DNA from: Niabella sp.
GTDB taxonomy: Bacteria > Bacteroidota > Bacteroidia > Chitinophagales > Chitinophagaceae
DNA length: 64,000 nucleotides
Reading direction: 5' to 3'
NCBI RefSeq assembly: GCF_030150205.1
Contig: NZ_JASLGT010000009.1
Span: forward strand, 62,001-126,000
In this document: piece by piece, positions 26,683 to 36,161 of the stretch
How positions within the stretch are numbered: position 1 is the first letter of the stretch
Layout: every line of letters starts with the position of its first letter
The notes under the pieces: model-generated
The model's database searches: none
What the model was told of the DNA's origin: nothing
Seen by the model: only the letters and a program-made list of their open reading frames with translations
Translations under genes and position numbers: made by a program

Positions 26683-28590
26683 TTACCAGTATAAATTTTG
26701 TACGATGAGCGGGTTGTTTAAAATAACCGACTCATCAAACGGCCAGAAATAGTTCTTCTCAGTGATATTGGGGGAGAATAAATTGGTTAACCGGTAAAAA
26801 TCAGCTGCCGTTGTGGTGCCCCGGTAATTCCATCCCTGGTAGGGAAGCGAGTTAACCGGAATGTACTCTTTCCACCGTTTCAGATCCCATCCAACTTCCC
26901 CTTCAAAGCATAGTTCAATGCGTCGTTCCTGGTGTATAATACTTCTCAATCCTTCTTTTGAAAAAGGTTTTGAGGCATTGGATGAGTAGCCGGTCCAGGA
27001 CTGCACCACTCCCTGCAGGCCTGCCCTCAGCCGTACCGAATCAATATACCGGTACGCTTCTGCATTAGGGCCCTGGGCTTCATTCAATGCTTCGGCATAT
27101 AATAATTGCAAATCGGCCAGTCTGATAACCGGGGGATAATAGGCTACTTCGGTAAGGGAATTTCCATTAAAAGTGGTTTTATAATTTACCAGCTTTTTGG
27201 CCCAGTAACCGGTGTAGCTGGATACCAGGCCCGGGTATCCTTTTGCATAATTGAGGCCACTGGGATTTGCCGCGTTTTCTACACCCATTCCATACCAGAT
27301 GCCACGATCAAAAGCGAGGTCGGCATAAAAACGGGGTTCCCGGTTAAAATGCAATCTGGCTGTAGGCCCGCTTGAGCTGATATAATATTTATGATCGGCA
27401 CCGGCGGTTGTGGTTGTATATCTGCCCGCATAATCGTAGGTTAAATCCTCGTTAATCGGCACCCCATGATTGGTATAAAAAAGCTCGGCAATATTTAAGG
27501 GAACCGCCACCACGGCATCACCGTCAACACTCCGTGTGGCGCTGGAGGAGGCCAATGGCGCAAAATAACGCTGATGCCTGTTGATAATATTTCCGGGCCA
27601 GATAACCTCGGGAATGATTGCATTCACCGACCGGTCGAAGTTAACGGGCCCCTGGATGGAAAGCAATTGCATGATGGAATCGGGAATATAATTTGTGTTA
27701 TTGGTAGGCTTTATATATTTATACAGCGTTGCCCCCTGTTCTTCACACATATCGAGCGCTTTGCGGCAGGCCTGGGCAGCGGCGCTCCATTTGGATGCGT
27801 CGTAGGTTTGCGGAAACAGCCGTACACCATCTTTGTTGGCCAGTGCTTTAAAACTTTCATCCCCGTTAAATAAGGGACTTGCCTGTAACACCGTTGCCTT
27901 TGCTTTAAGGGTTGCAGCCATTACCTGGGTAAACCGGCCATATTCGGTGGTAACATCGTAAACCGCCGGCGGCAGGCCCGGAATTGCTTCATCGATTAGC
28001 GAATAGATATGCGCAAATACGGAGTCGCTGGGGGCCCTTGGCACGCGCGCTTCTTCCGTTGGTGTATAGATCGGCTGATTTGTTTTTACCAAAGGAACAG
28101 GCCCGTATTTTCTTACCAGCCAGTAATAATAAAAAGCCTTAAGTGTTTTGGCTTCAGAGATCCACCTGGTTTTTTCATCCAGCCCTAAGTCGGGAGCAAT
28201 ATTTACGTTTTCCAAAAACGTATTGCATCGTCTGATGGCGACATAAATACTGGCGAAATCGTTTTGAATATTGGTATTGGCTGCGGTGCCATAGGGCGAT
28301 AAGTTGCCATACAGTACCCAGAAACCATTTACGTTATATTCACTTCCAAAATTAATACCGGTAAGATTGTTGCGCATAATCAATTCTCCTGAACTCGTCC
28401 AGCCCGGATTGTTTTCCGGCGCTTCTAAAGCCTGCATACGCTGGTAACAGGAGAATAAATAATTTTCTGTTTCATTTCTGTTTCTGAATGCGTATTCGAT
28501 CGTAGCCACATTGTCTGGTATAATATCCAGGTACTTTTTGCAGGAGGCTGTTATCGCGATTACAAAGCAGATAATAATATATTTTTTCAT
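26683..28590 (-). CDS. SusD/RagB family nutrient-binding lipoprotein
   Basis: About 635 residues. The ATG at 28590 starts a lipoprotein signal (MKKYIIICFVIAITASCKKYLD, Cys17) followed by the typical SusD N-terminus LDIIPDN. The longer frame to 28704 overlaps the SusC gene and is not used. TPR-like helices flank the core, and the C-terminal RagB part contains RLADLQLLYAEALNEAQGP and QERRIELCFEGEVGWDLKRWKEY, a strong family mark. It caps the SusC barrel at the surface and delivers the oligosaccharide. It is 14 bp downstream of SusC and co-transcribed with it. Confidence 0.95.
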   Translation of the reverse strand: MKKYIIICFVIAITASCKKYLDIIPDNVATIEYAFRNRNETENYLFSCYQRMQALEAPENNPGWTSSGELIMRNNLTGINFGSEYNVNGFWVLYGNLSPYGTAANTNIQNDFASIYVAIRRCNTFLENVNIAPDLGLDEKTRWISEAKTLKAFYYYWLVRKYGPVPLVKTNQPIYTPTEEARVPRAPSDSVFAHIYSLIDEAIPGLPPAVYDVTTEYGRFTQVMAATLKAKATVLQASPLFNGDESFKALANKDGVRLFPQTYDASKWSAAAQACRKALDMCEEQGATLYKYIKPTNNTNYIPDSIMQLLSIQGPVNFDRSVNAIIPEVIWPGNIINRHQRYFAPLASSSATRSVDGDAVVAVPLNIAELFYTNHGVPINEDLTYDYAGRYTTTTAGADHKYYISSSGPTARLHFNREPRFYADLAFDRGIWYGMGVENAANPSGLNYAKGYPGLVSSYTGYWAKKLVNYKTTFNGNSLTEVAYYPPVIRLADLQLLYAEALNEAQGPNAEAYRYIDSVRLRAGLQGVVQSWTGYSSNASKPFSKEGLRSIIHQERRIELCFEGEVGWDLKRWKEYIPVNSLPYQGWNYRGTTTAADFYRLTNLFSPNITEKNYFWPFDESVILNNPLIVQNLYW

Positions 28591-28604
28591 ACACTGACTA
28601 TAAA

Positions 28605-31600
28605 TTAGTTGATACTTATTTGTGCTCCGATATTGAATACTTTTTGAATGGGATAGGCGAACGCATTCCCATAACCATTGGAATCCCGCTGTTCCACATC
28701 CCATAGTTTAAACCCGCTGATCGTAAGCAAATTCATACCACTGGCATATAACCTCAGACTTTTTATCCGGAGTCTTTGTAACAGTTGATTTGGTAAAGAG
28801 TATCCCAGTTCCACACTTTTTAATCTCAGGAACGAACCATTGCGCATCCACCAGGTGCTGGTTTGCAGGTTATTCGTAATTTGATTGGATGCTGTGCCAA
28901 AACGGGGATATAATGCATAAAGGTCTCTGTTCGACTCGGACCAATGATCATCGGCAAAAGCTTGCAACAATAGTGTAGTGCTGGCCGGTGCTCCTCCTCC
29001 AAGGAAGGGACTAACAGCACTCGGATTTATAAAGAGGCTTGTCTTGGCATTTCCCTGAAAAAAGAAAGCAATATCAAACTGTTTTATCCGGCTGCTCAAG
29101 CCAAACCCGTAGGTGATCTGTGGCGTTGTGGGATCACCAATGGGTACCATATCGGCCGTTGTTATTTGTCCGTCGCCGTTTACGTCGCGGTACTTGATAT
29201 CACCGCCCATGGTTCCGGCAAACTGGTAGGGAGAGTTTGCAACCTCCTGATCATCTACAAACAGCCGTTCTGCAATATAGCCATACCGCTGGTTAATCAG
29301 CGCCCCCGTTTTGCGGCGCCAGGGCTCGCCCGGATAATCGGGCTCTTCATTAAAAATGTATTTTGACTGTGTAGCGGTAAGATTTGCTCTTCCGGCAATC
29401 ATGATGTCTTTTGCCACCATGGTGCTATAGTCCAGGGAAAGATCAAGCCCTTTGGATTCTGCCTTGCCAAGGTTTGCCCCGATGCCCGTTTCTAAACCCA
29501 TGGATGCAATCGGAAGCCTTGTTTGGTAAATATTATCCCGTTTTTGTTTATAAACTTCTACAACCGTTTTTAGATCTTTTAAGATCGTTAATTCGGCGCC
29601 CAGGCTTAGCTGGTTAGACCGCTCCCAGGTAACCATCGGGTTGGGATAGTTAGAGATTGCAACCCCCGGCCTCGAGTAACCATTGATAACTCCGAATGAG
29701 GCTCCGTTGCCACCGGTGAGGTCAACATTGGAAAGATAGAAGAAGCGGTTGCCGGAAATATTATCGTTACCGGCAAAACCGTAAGAACCGCGGAGCTTAA
29801 ATGAATTGATCACATCCGATAAAACCGATTCCTGCCAGAATTTTTCACGGGAAATGACCCAGGCCGCACCTACCGTTGGGAAAAAACCAAACCGTTTTTC
29901 TTCCGAAAAACGTTCGGATCCATTATACCCAAAGCTGAAGTCGGTGATATATTTTCTTCCGTAAGTATAGGTTACGCTGCCCGAGTAGTTGAGGTTCCTG
30001 TAAGGCAGCGTGCCTTGTAACGATCCATCGAAAGAGCCGTTAGCCGAAGTGCTTAAAACTCTTTCCTGACGGGCGCCGATTAATTTTGCGCTAATATTAT
30101 GGTCGGCAAAGGTTTTATCATAACTCAATACGCCCTGCATATATACCTGTGATGTAACAATATTGGGCGACCTTCCAAAATCCAGGTATTCCGTTGGCTT
30201 ATTACCGTCTGTAACATTGTTGAGCCATAGCAGGCGATACAGGTCTTTAACAGCATCATAGCTTTGCACGGCATAGAAAAAGGGATTGTAGGCCCGGGTA
30301 ATACTATAATTGGAAAACCGGGTGGTAGATATCATCCCCGAAAACTTTAACCCGGGCAACAACATTTTCAGATCCTGTGCAAGATTCAGTTGGGCGTTGA
30401 TGGTAGAACGGTAAAACTGGGAGTAGCCTCTCATCAGGCTCGCATACGGGTTAATAGAAAGCCCTCCATTGGTATTTCCAAACAAAATATGTTTTGTATA
30501 CAGGTTGGCCGAGTCCGGTAAAAAATAAGCAGGAAAAGCAACCGGGTCTGTGTGCATCACAACATTCCATAAATCTGAAGCACCGCTTGGATCACTGGTG
30601 ATAGGGCCATTGTACTGGTCAAAAATACCGCCCAGCAGCACAGACAAAACTGTTGATTTGGTAAGGTTCATATCGATGTTTGACCGCAGCTGATAACTCT
30701 TTAGCTTCACATTGTTGTTAAAGTTGTTTACGGGATCCACCTTCAGTATACCGTTATCTACATTGTACGAACCCGATACAAAATATTTTGCCAGGTTACT
30801 GCCTCCCCTGATATTGATATTGGCCCGCTGATTATTGGTATACTTTTTAAATAAAAGATCCATCCAGTCATTGACCGGGTAAACATAGGGGTTGTAGCCG
30901 GGGGCTTTATTAATTGTTTGCTGGGTAAAGTAGACCTTATCTGCTGTATAACGCTCCCCGGCATACGGATCTCGGGTAACTGAGGCCTCATTGTACATTT
31001 TCATAAACGTAATGGGGTCTGCCAGCTGGAGGTTTTTTGTAGGCCGCGATAGGGAATTATCAAACTGACCGCTTACCACCGGTGTTCCGATCTTTCCTCT
31101 TTTGGTCATTACCAGAACAACGCCATTGGCACCGCGGGACCCATACAGGGCAGTGGCCCCGGCATCTTTCAGGATGGAGAAGGACTCGATATCATTTACC
31201 TGCAGGCGTGCCAGATCATTGGTGCTGGATTCCAGGTTGTCGATGATGATGAGCGGGCTGCTGGAATAACCAAAGGTGGTTACGCCCCGTATAAAAAACT
31301 GCGCATTATCGTACCCCGGCTGTCCCCCGGGCTGATACGCAATAATGCCCGCTATTTGTCCGGCCAGAGACGTGGTTAAGTTACTGGATGGAATGCGCAG
31401 GTTTTCAGGATTAACGGTGGTTACAGATCCGGTAACGGCTTCACGCATCTTTTTTTCACCATATGCGGTAATGACAATTTCTTCCGCCCTGGTATCTGCC
31501 AAACTTAAAACAGCATCGATCACGCCTGTTTTGCTCACGGGAATTTCTACGGTATTATATCCTGTATAAGATATTTCAAGTGTTCCTCCTTCGTCGGGAA

Positions 31601-32201
31601 TTGAAAGGGAATAATTCCCGTTCGCGTCAGTTTTGGTGGCAATGGAGGTTCCCTTGAGGGCTACGGTGGCCCCGGCAAGCGGATTGCCCGTTGAATCTTT
31701 TACGGAACCTACCACGTTAATACGCGGTGGTATGGCCGGCTCCTTTCTGGCAGGTTTTATAGCGGGGGCAACATCCCGTTTTTGATCACTTTTGGAAACA
31801 ACAATGGTTTTGCCAACAATTTTGTACTCCAGGCCCTTTCCGTCTAAACAAGCATCTAAAGCTGCTGTTAAAGAAACGTTTTTTACATTTACGGTTACAG
31901 CACCTACTTCCCGTGTTTGTTCATAGTTATACAAAATGTCATAACCGCTTTGCCGTTGAATTTGCCGAAGCACATTTGACAGCGGCACCGTTTTTTCCGA
32001 AAGGGTTATTTGCGAAAACCCCGTAGCGCTCGCAGCCAGGCATGTAAACAGCAGCAGGATCGTTGTTAATTTCATTACACGCAATAGTTGTTTGATAAAG
32101 ATTTTTTGTTTTGATTCCTTTTCCGGCAGCAGGCGCTTTGCTTCATTCGCAAAAGAACTGCGGGAAAAACAGCACTTCTGGCCGTACGATTTTAATACCA
32201 T
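28605..32201 (-). CDS. SusC/RagA TonB-dependent receptor with STN domain
   Basis: About 1198 residues. The order is: a 42-residue basic/Cys-containing leader, a signal peptide (from MKLTTILLLFTC, ATG at 32075), an STN domain (about 65-120: VPLSNVLRQIQRQSGYDILYN), a carboxypeptidase-regulatory domain (about 160-235: VGSVKDSTGNPLAGATVALKG), a TonB plug (EEIVITAYGEKKMREAVTGS; GVTTFGYSSSPLIIIDN; GATALYGSRGANGVVLV) and a 22-strand barrel to the C-terminus. The STN domain normally contacts a FecR anti-sigma, and one is encoded directly upstream. The start may be 32201 or 32075; such leaders are often seen in annotated SusC proteins. It imports glycan pieces powered by TonB. Confidence 0.94.
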   Translation of the reverse strand: MVLKSYGQKCCFSRSSFANEAKRLLPEKESKQKIFIKQLLRVMKLTTILLLFTCLAASATGFSQITLSEKTVPLSNVLRQIQRQSGYDILYNYEQTREVGAVTVNVKNVSLTAALDACLDGKGLEYKIVGKTIVVSKSDQKRDVAPAIKPARKEPAIPPRINVVGSVKDSTGNPLAGATVALKGTSIATKTDANGNYSLSIPDEGGTLEISYTGYNTVEIPVSKTGVIDAVLSLADTRAEEIVITAYGEKKMREAVTGSVTTVNPENLRIPSSNLTTSLAGQIAGIIAYQPGGQPGYDNAQFFIRGVTTFGYSSSPLIIIDNLESSTNDLARLQVNDIESFSILKDAGATALYGSRGANGVVLVMTKRGKIGTPVVSGQFDNSLSRPTKNLQLADPITFMKMYNEASVTRDPYAGERYTADKVYFTQQTINKAPGYNPYVYPVNDWMDLLFKKYTNNQRANINIRGGSNLAKYFVSGSYNVDNGILKVDPVNNFNNNVKLKSYQLRSNIDMNLTKSTVLSVLLGGIFDQYNGPITSDPSGASDLWNVVMHTDPVAFPAYFLPDSANLYTKHILFGNTNGGLSINPYASLMRGYSQFYRSTINAQLNLAQDLKMLLPGLKFSGMISTTRFSNYSITRAYNPFFYAVQSYDAVKDLYRLLWLNNVTDGNKPTEYLDFGRSPNIVTSQVYMQGVLSYDKTFADHNISAKLIGARQERVLSTSANGSFDGSLQGTLPYRNLNYSGSVTYTYGRKYITDFSFGYNGSERFSEEKRFGFFPTVGAAWVISREKFWQESVLSDVINSFKLRGSYGFAGNDNISGNRFFYLSNVDLTGGNGASFGVINGYSRPGVAISNYPNPMVTWERSNQLSLGAELTILKDLKTVVEVYKQKRDNIYQTRLPIASMGLETGIGANLGKAESKGLDLSLDYSTMVAKDIMIAGRANLTATQSKYIFNEEPDYPGEPWRRKTGALINQRYGYIAERLFVDDQEVANSPYQFAGTMGGDIKYRDVNGDGQITTADMVPIGDPTTPQITYGFGLSSRIKQFDIAFFFQGNAKTSLFINPSAVSPFLGGGAPASTTLLLQAFADDHWSESNRDLYALYPRFGTASNQITNNLQTSTWWMRNGSFLRLKSVELGYSLPNQLLQRLRIKSLRLYASGMNLLTISGFKLWDVEQRDSNGYGNAFAYPIQKVFNIGAQISIN

Positions 32202-32314
32202 ACCTTTGTTCTGATTTGAGCGTTAATTAATAAAAAATAGCAATCAGTTGTTATTGATTGTTGTTTGCCGCCCTTGCCTCCAAGCCCGGACGGATAAAAA
32301 GTTGACCTCTGTTA

Positions 32315-32341
32315 GACCGGGGCGTTGCAGCGCCGCCGGTC
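32315..32341. other. GC-rich hairpin between fecR and susC
   Basis: GACCGGGGCG pairs with CGCCGCCGGTC around the loop TTGCAG, with one bulged base. It stands in the 169-bp gap after the FecR stop and before the SusC start. No T-run follows on the minus strand. It may separate regulator from structural-gene expression, or act as an mRNA-end stabiliser. Confidence 0.5.
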
Positions 32342-32370
32342 ATTTATTTTCAGGCAATCGAAATTTGCAA

Positions 32371-33585
32371 TCAGGGTATAATGGTTACCGTTTTTCCTTC
32401 TATCCTGAACTTTACCCCTCCGGTGGCTTCTAAAAGCTTCAGTACCTCCGAAACATTAACCTGCCTCGATATGGAGCCGCCGAAATGCGCGTTGATCTTT
32501 CCTGCATAATGCACGTCTATATCATACCATCTTGCCAGTTGCCGCATCAGCGTTTCTATATCGGTTTTTTCTCCAAAATCAAACCGGTCATTTTTCCAGG
32601 CCATCACCTCCTCCAGGTTGGAGTTGCCGGCAACAACCAGGTCTTCGGTTATGCGGGCCTGCTGACCGGGTTTTAACCGCGCAGCCCGTTTTACAGGAGC
32701 AGATGACGGAAGATTCAGGAGTACACTACCCTCCAAAAGAGTCGTCTTTATCATTTTTTCATCATCATAAGCATTCACGTTGAAGTGCGTACCCAACACC
32801 GTTATTTCGCCGCCCTGTACTCCTTTGAAAGAGGGGAGTATTACTTTAAAAGGTCGCTTCGCGTCATGAGCCACTTCAAAATATGCCTCCCCTGTAATGG
32901 AAACCTTTCTTTCATTGCCCACAAAAGCCGCGGGGTAGCGGATGGATGATCCGGAATTTAACCATATATGCGTACCATCGGCTAATAACATATCAATGAC
33001 TTTGCTGCCGCGGGGATTGGTCAGTGTATTGTATAGTTCCTCTGAGGCAGAGCCTTTATAAACGATCCGGCCATCGGTGAGTTTGAGCACATTGACGCCG
33101 TCCTGGGCAACAAGTGCACCCTGTACCATGCTATCCAGGTAAACTTTTTGCCCGTTTGAAAGGGTGAGGGTGGCCCGGTTCGTTTGCGGAGCTTTGATGT
33201 CCTGAAACGCAGTAACAGGTTGCTGACTGACGCCTTTTTTGTAAAAGGCAAAATAAAGACCGGCAGACAATACCGCAAAAATAGCAACGGCCGCAGCCAC
33301 CTGGTACCAGTGCATAAATAAGCGTTTACCCCGGGGAATTGGTTGCATTGTTTCGTTTCGGGAAACGATCGCATTAAAAATCCTGTCCCAGTCTACCTCA
33401 CTAAACGTTTGATCCGGCTGATGACCGTTCCAAAGCGTATGAACATAGTCCTTTAGCAAGACGTCTTCCTGCGCATGTTGCATCCAATCCCAAAGCTCTT
33501 CCTCTTCCTGCGAAGTGGCTTTTTGAGATGTATAGGCTTCCAGTAAATAAATAATCCGTTCTCTGGATAATGGCATACAATTCAA
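32371..33585 (-). CDS. FecR family anti-sigma factor
   Basis: About 404 residues. The cytosolic N-terminal sigma-binding part (1-90) includes YTSQKATSQEEEELWDWM; one membrane helix follows (about 93-115, WYQVAAAVAIFAVLSAGLYFAF). The FecR domain (about 180-285) contains DGTHIWLNSGSSIRYPAAF and GEAYFEVAHDAKRPF, and a C-terminal DUF4974-type domain (about 325-404) ends in VKLLEATGGVKFRIEGKTVTI-like sequence. It relays the signal from the SusC STN domain to the ECF sigma factor 94 bp upstream. M4 at 33576 is an alternative start. Confidence 0.94.
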   Translation of the reverse strand: MNCMPLSRERIIYLLEAYTSQKATSQEEEELWDWMQHAQEDVLLKDYVHTLWNGHQPDQTFSEVDWDRIFNAIVSRNETMQPIPRGKRLFMHWYQVAAAVAIFAVLSAGLYFAFYKKGVSQQPVTAFQDIKAPQTNRATLTLSNGQKVYLDSMVQGALVAQDGVNVLKLTDGRIVYKGSASEELYNTLTNPRGSKVIDMLLADGTHIWLNSGSSIRYPAAFVGNERKVSITGEAYFEVAHDAKRPFKVILPSFKGVQGGEITVLGTHFNVNAYDDEKMIKTTLLEGSVLLNLPSSAPVKRAARLKPGQQARITEDLVVAGNSNLEEVMAWKNDRFDFGEKTDIETLMRQLARWYDIDVHYAGKINAHFGGSISRQVNVSEVLKLLEATGGVKFRIEGKTVTIIP

Positions 33586-33679
33586 ATTAAAAAAGCAGTT
33601 TGTTCACCAGCTCTTCATAACAACTCTATAAAGATCCCTGGAAAACGATCTTGTACTAGCCGATCTGGATTTTTTTTTA

Positions 33680-34273
33680 TTATTTTCCGATACTGTTGAA
33701 GATCAGTAACATATAAACGAGTGCGGCTTTGTCTAAATAAGCCCGGATAAATTTGGTTGCATCTGCAAGGTGGTTGCGCACGGTATTGGGGGAAATATGC
33801 AGTTTTTCGGCAATTTGTTCCCGGGAAAACCCATCCTGCCTGGATAAGGTAAACACCTTCTGCTGCTGTTGCGGCAATTTTGTTACGGCTTCATTAATAA
33901 GCCGCTCACTTTCGCGCAGCAATAAGGTTTCCTCGGTAATATTGTGAAAACTGGGAGATTCGGCGATCAGTTTCAGCAGTTTACGATCTAATGCCAGTTT
34001 TTTATAGTGTTTGTACACCTGGCGGTAAAGCGTTGTAAAAAAATAGGCATCGAGGTTCTCAATCTGTGTAAGTTCCGCCCTTTTTTGCCATATTTTGATG
34101 AAAATATCCTGAACCATTTCCTCTGCAATAACTTCCGATACCGTCATTTTTAATGCAACAGCATAAAACCGGCGCTTATAGTTTTCAAATAACACGCGAA
34201 ACGATTTTTCGTCGCCCGCTGCCACCAGCTTCAGCAGTTCATGCGATATCATATTTCCGATTGAGTCACTCAC
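33680..34273 (-). CDS. ECF RNA polymerase sigma factor (FecI-like)
   Basis: About 197 residues. Sigma region 2 lies at about 28-95 (LFENYKRRFYAVALKM, EEMVQDIFIKIWQKR), and region 4 at about 130-190 (LPQQQQKVFTLSRQDGFSREQIAEKLHISPNTVRNHL, a helix-turn-helix). The C-terminus ends in a hydrophobic tail (ALVYMLLIFN) often seen in this subfamily. It heads the FecI-FecR-SusC-SusD locus and should activate it when the SusC ligand is present. It diverges from the acyl-CoA dehydrogenase gene. Confidence 0.94.
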   Translation of the reverse strand: MSDSIGNMISHELLKLVAAGDEKSFRVLFENYKRRFYAVALKMTVSEVIAEEMVQDIFIKIWQKRAELTQIENLDAYFFTTLYRQVYKHYKKLALDRKLLKLIAESPSFHNITEETLLLRESERLINEAVTKLPQQQQKVFTLSRQDGFSREQIAEKLHISPNTVRNHLADATKFIRAYLDKAALVYMLLIFNSIGK

Positions 34274-34292
34274 AGTATTTGATAAACGGGGC

Positions 34293-34300
34293 GAAAGATA
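34293..34300 (-). promoter_or_regulatory. Putative -7 element of the sigma factor gene
   Basis: On the minus strand TATCTTTC, one base off TAnnTTTG, about 20 bp before the sigma factor start. Position is right, the match is imperfect. Confidence 0.35.
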
Positions 34301-34501
34301 GCAAAAAGTTAAAACAAGTATAAATTTCGGTTCGGGGAATGGCAGGTTGGGCCGCTTTCTGACAAGGGAATACCTCCGGATCTAATAAATGTTGTCAGCG
34401 GCGCTTTTACAGATAAAGACATCCGGCTTACTGCGCCTTTGCAGTAAGGGACCGCATCGTTCTGTGTTTCGTACCTCAATGGCAATAGCGTTTAAATCAA
34501 T

Positions 34502-34509
34502 TACCTTTG
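34502..34509 (+). promoter_or_regulatory. -7 element of the acyl-CoA dehydrogenase gene
   Basis: TACCTTTG, an exact TAnnTTTG match, ends 11 bases before the ATG at 34520. A transcript starting about 6-7 bases later would leave only a few leader bases, making M1 poor and M4 (34529) more plausible, or a near-leaderless mRNA. Confidence 0.6.
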
Positions 34510-34519
34510 AACGTATCAA

Positions 34520-35713
34520 ATGTTTAGTATGTCTGTAAAAGCTGATTTGTTTCAAAGCCCTGATTATTTTGCAGTAGATGCGTTGTTTACCGAAGAGCAC
34601 CGCATGATCCGTGATGCGGTACGCGCCTATGTAAAAAAGGAAATTTCACCCGTTATTGAAAAATACGCACAGGAAGCCAGGTTCCCGGAGCATATTGTAA
34701 AACAGTTAGGCGCATTGGGATGTTTTGGACCAACAGTGCCGGTGCAATATGGCGGTGGCGGGTTAGACTATATCAGCTACGGGCTAATGATGCAGGAATT
34801 GGAACGCGGCGATAGCGGGGTACGCTCAACTGCGTCGGTCCAGGGCTCGCTGGTAATGTTCCCGATTTTTGCCTATGGCAGCGAAGAACAAAAAATGAAA
34901 TACCTGCCCCGGTTAGCCAGCGGTGAATGGCTGGGATGTTTCGGGCTTACCGAACCGGATCACGGAAGTGATCCCTCCAGCATGGTGACCCGCTATACCG
35001 AAGACGGGGATCATATTATTTTAAACGGCGCTAAAATGTGGATCAGCAATGCACCTTTCTCACAGGTGGCCGTGGTATGGGCCAAGGATCCGGCAGGCGT
35101 GGTACATGGTGTGATTGTAGAACGGGGGATGGAAGGCTTTTCCACACCCACCACCCATAATAAATGGAGCCTGAGAGCTTCGGCTACCGGTGAACTGGTT
35201 TTTGATAATGTAAGAGTGCCCCGAACCCACATCCTTCCAGGGGTAAGCGGCATGAAAGGACCACTAAGCTGTTTAAATAAAGCACGGTTTGGCATTGCCT
35301 GGGGGGTGATTGGCGCCGCAATGGATTGTTATGATACGGCGCTGCGTTATGCAAAAGAGCGCATCCAGTTCGAAAAACCGATCGGGGCCTTTCAATTGCA
35401 GCAAAAAAAGCTGGCAGAAATGATCACGGAGATCACTAAAGCCCAGTTGCTCAACTGGCGGCTGGGAGTATTGATGAATGAGGGTAACGCCTCACCCCAG
35501 CAGGTAAGCATGGCCAAACGGAATTCCTGTGCCATTGCCACGCAGATCTGCCGGGATGCGCGCCAGATCCTCGGCGGCATGGGCATTACAGGCGAATACC
35601 CCGTCATGCGGCATATGATGAACCTCGAAAGTGTGATCACCTATGAGGGCACGCACGATATTCATTTACTGATTACCGGAATGGATATTACGGGGATGAA
35701 TGCGTTTAAATAA
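34520..35713 (+). CDS. gcdH: Acyl-CoA dehydrogenase, glutaryl-CoA dehydrogenase type
   Basis: About 397 residues, full length. It matches the glutaryl-CoA dehydrogenase subgroup: RSTASVQGSLVMFPIFAYGSEEQ, GCFGLTEPDHGSDPSSM (FAD/substrate loop), WISNAPFSQVAVVWAK, and the catalytic Glu376 in TYEGTHDIH near the end. The reaction is FAD-linked oxidative decarboxylation of glutaryl-CoA to crotonyl-CoA in lysine/tryptophan breakdown, with electrons passed to ETF. M1 or M4 may start; the promoter favours a very short leader. Monocistronic by position: divergent from the sigma factor and followed by filler repeats. Confidence 0.9.
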   Translation: MFSMSVKADLFQSPDYFAVDALFTEEHRMIRDAVRAYVKKEISPVIEKYAQEARFPEHIVKQLGALGCFGPTVPVQYGGGGLDYISYGLMMQELERGDSGVRSTASVQGSLVMFPIFAYGSEEQKMKYLPRLASGEWLGCFGLTEPDHGSDPSSMVTRYTEDGDHIILNGAKMWISNAPFSQVAVVWAKDPAGVVHGVIVERGMEGFSTPTTHNKWSLRASATGELVFDNVRVPRTHILPGVSGMKGPLSCLNKARFGIAWGVIGAAMDCYDTALRYAKERIQFEKPIGAFQLQQKKLAEMITEITKAQLLNWRLGVLMNEGNASPQQVSMAKRNSCAIATQICRDARQILGGMGITGEYPVMRHMMNLESVITYEGTHDIHLLITGMDITGMNAFK

Positions 35714-36161
35714 AGAGGCTCCCGGTTAGTAGCAATCAGTTATCAGTTATCAGTGGGTCGCGTGAGGACTTGATGTTTGTTCTTTGGATCGTGTTTTTTG
35801 AGATTTGGATCTTTGGTTTTTGTATTTTTCTCTTTAGAACTTATTCAAGGCAATCAGCTATCAGCGGGTCGCGTGAGGTCTTGATATTTGCCCTTTGGAT
35901 CTTGTTTTTTGAGATTTTGTTCTTTAGTGTTGGGAACATCGTGACAAATGGGAAACATATTTGTACCGGGTTTTAAATTTGGTCTTTAAAATTTATTACG
36001 GCATCACCAACATCTCACTTTAAACATTTTCCTATAAACCACTTCAATATCTCCCCCCAAAATATTTCACCATCCCCCCCGAATACCGGATATTTGCCGG
36101 GATCTCTATCGGAGCTTAATATTTGGATTTTAGAATTTAGTATTTAGAATTTACTACCGTT
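35714..36161. repeat. 448-bp filler region with tandem 74-bp repeat
   Basis: No gene supported. Copy one (35742-35815) and copy two (35853-35926) share ATCAGTTATCAG-type ends, GGGTCGCGTGAGG, CTTTGGATC and TTTTTTGAGATTT, with a period of 111 bp. Pieces of this kind (TTATCAG words, TTTGAATTT words) also appear at 51770-52000. The remainder is A/T-rich with TATTTAGAATTTA words before the shikimate kinase start. Confidence 0.7.

Noticed and set aside
23131..34273. Reading the locus as a recently transferred island.
   Set aside because: No integrase, tRNA, flanking repeat or obvious composition break was seen; PULs are normal chromosomal features in this phylum.
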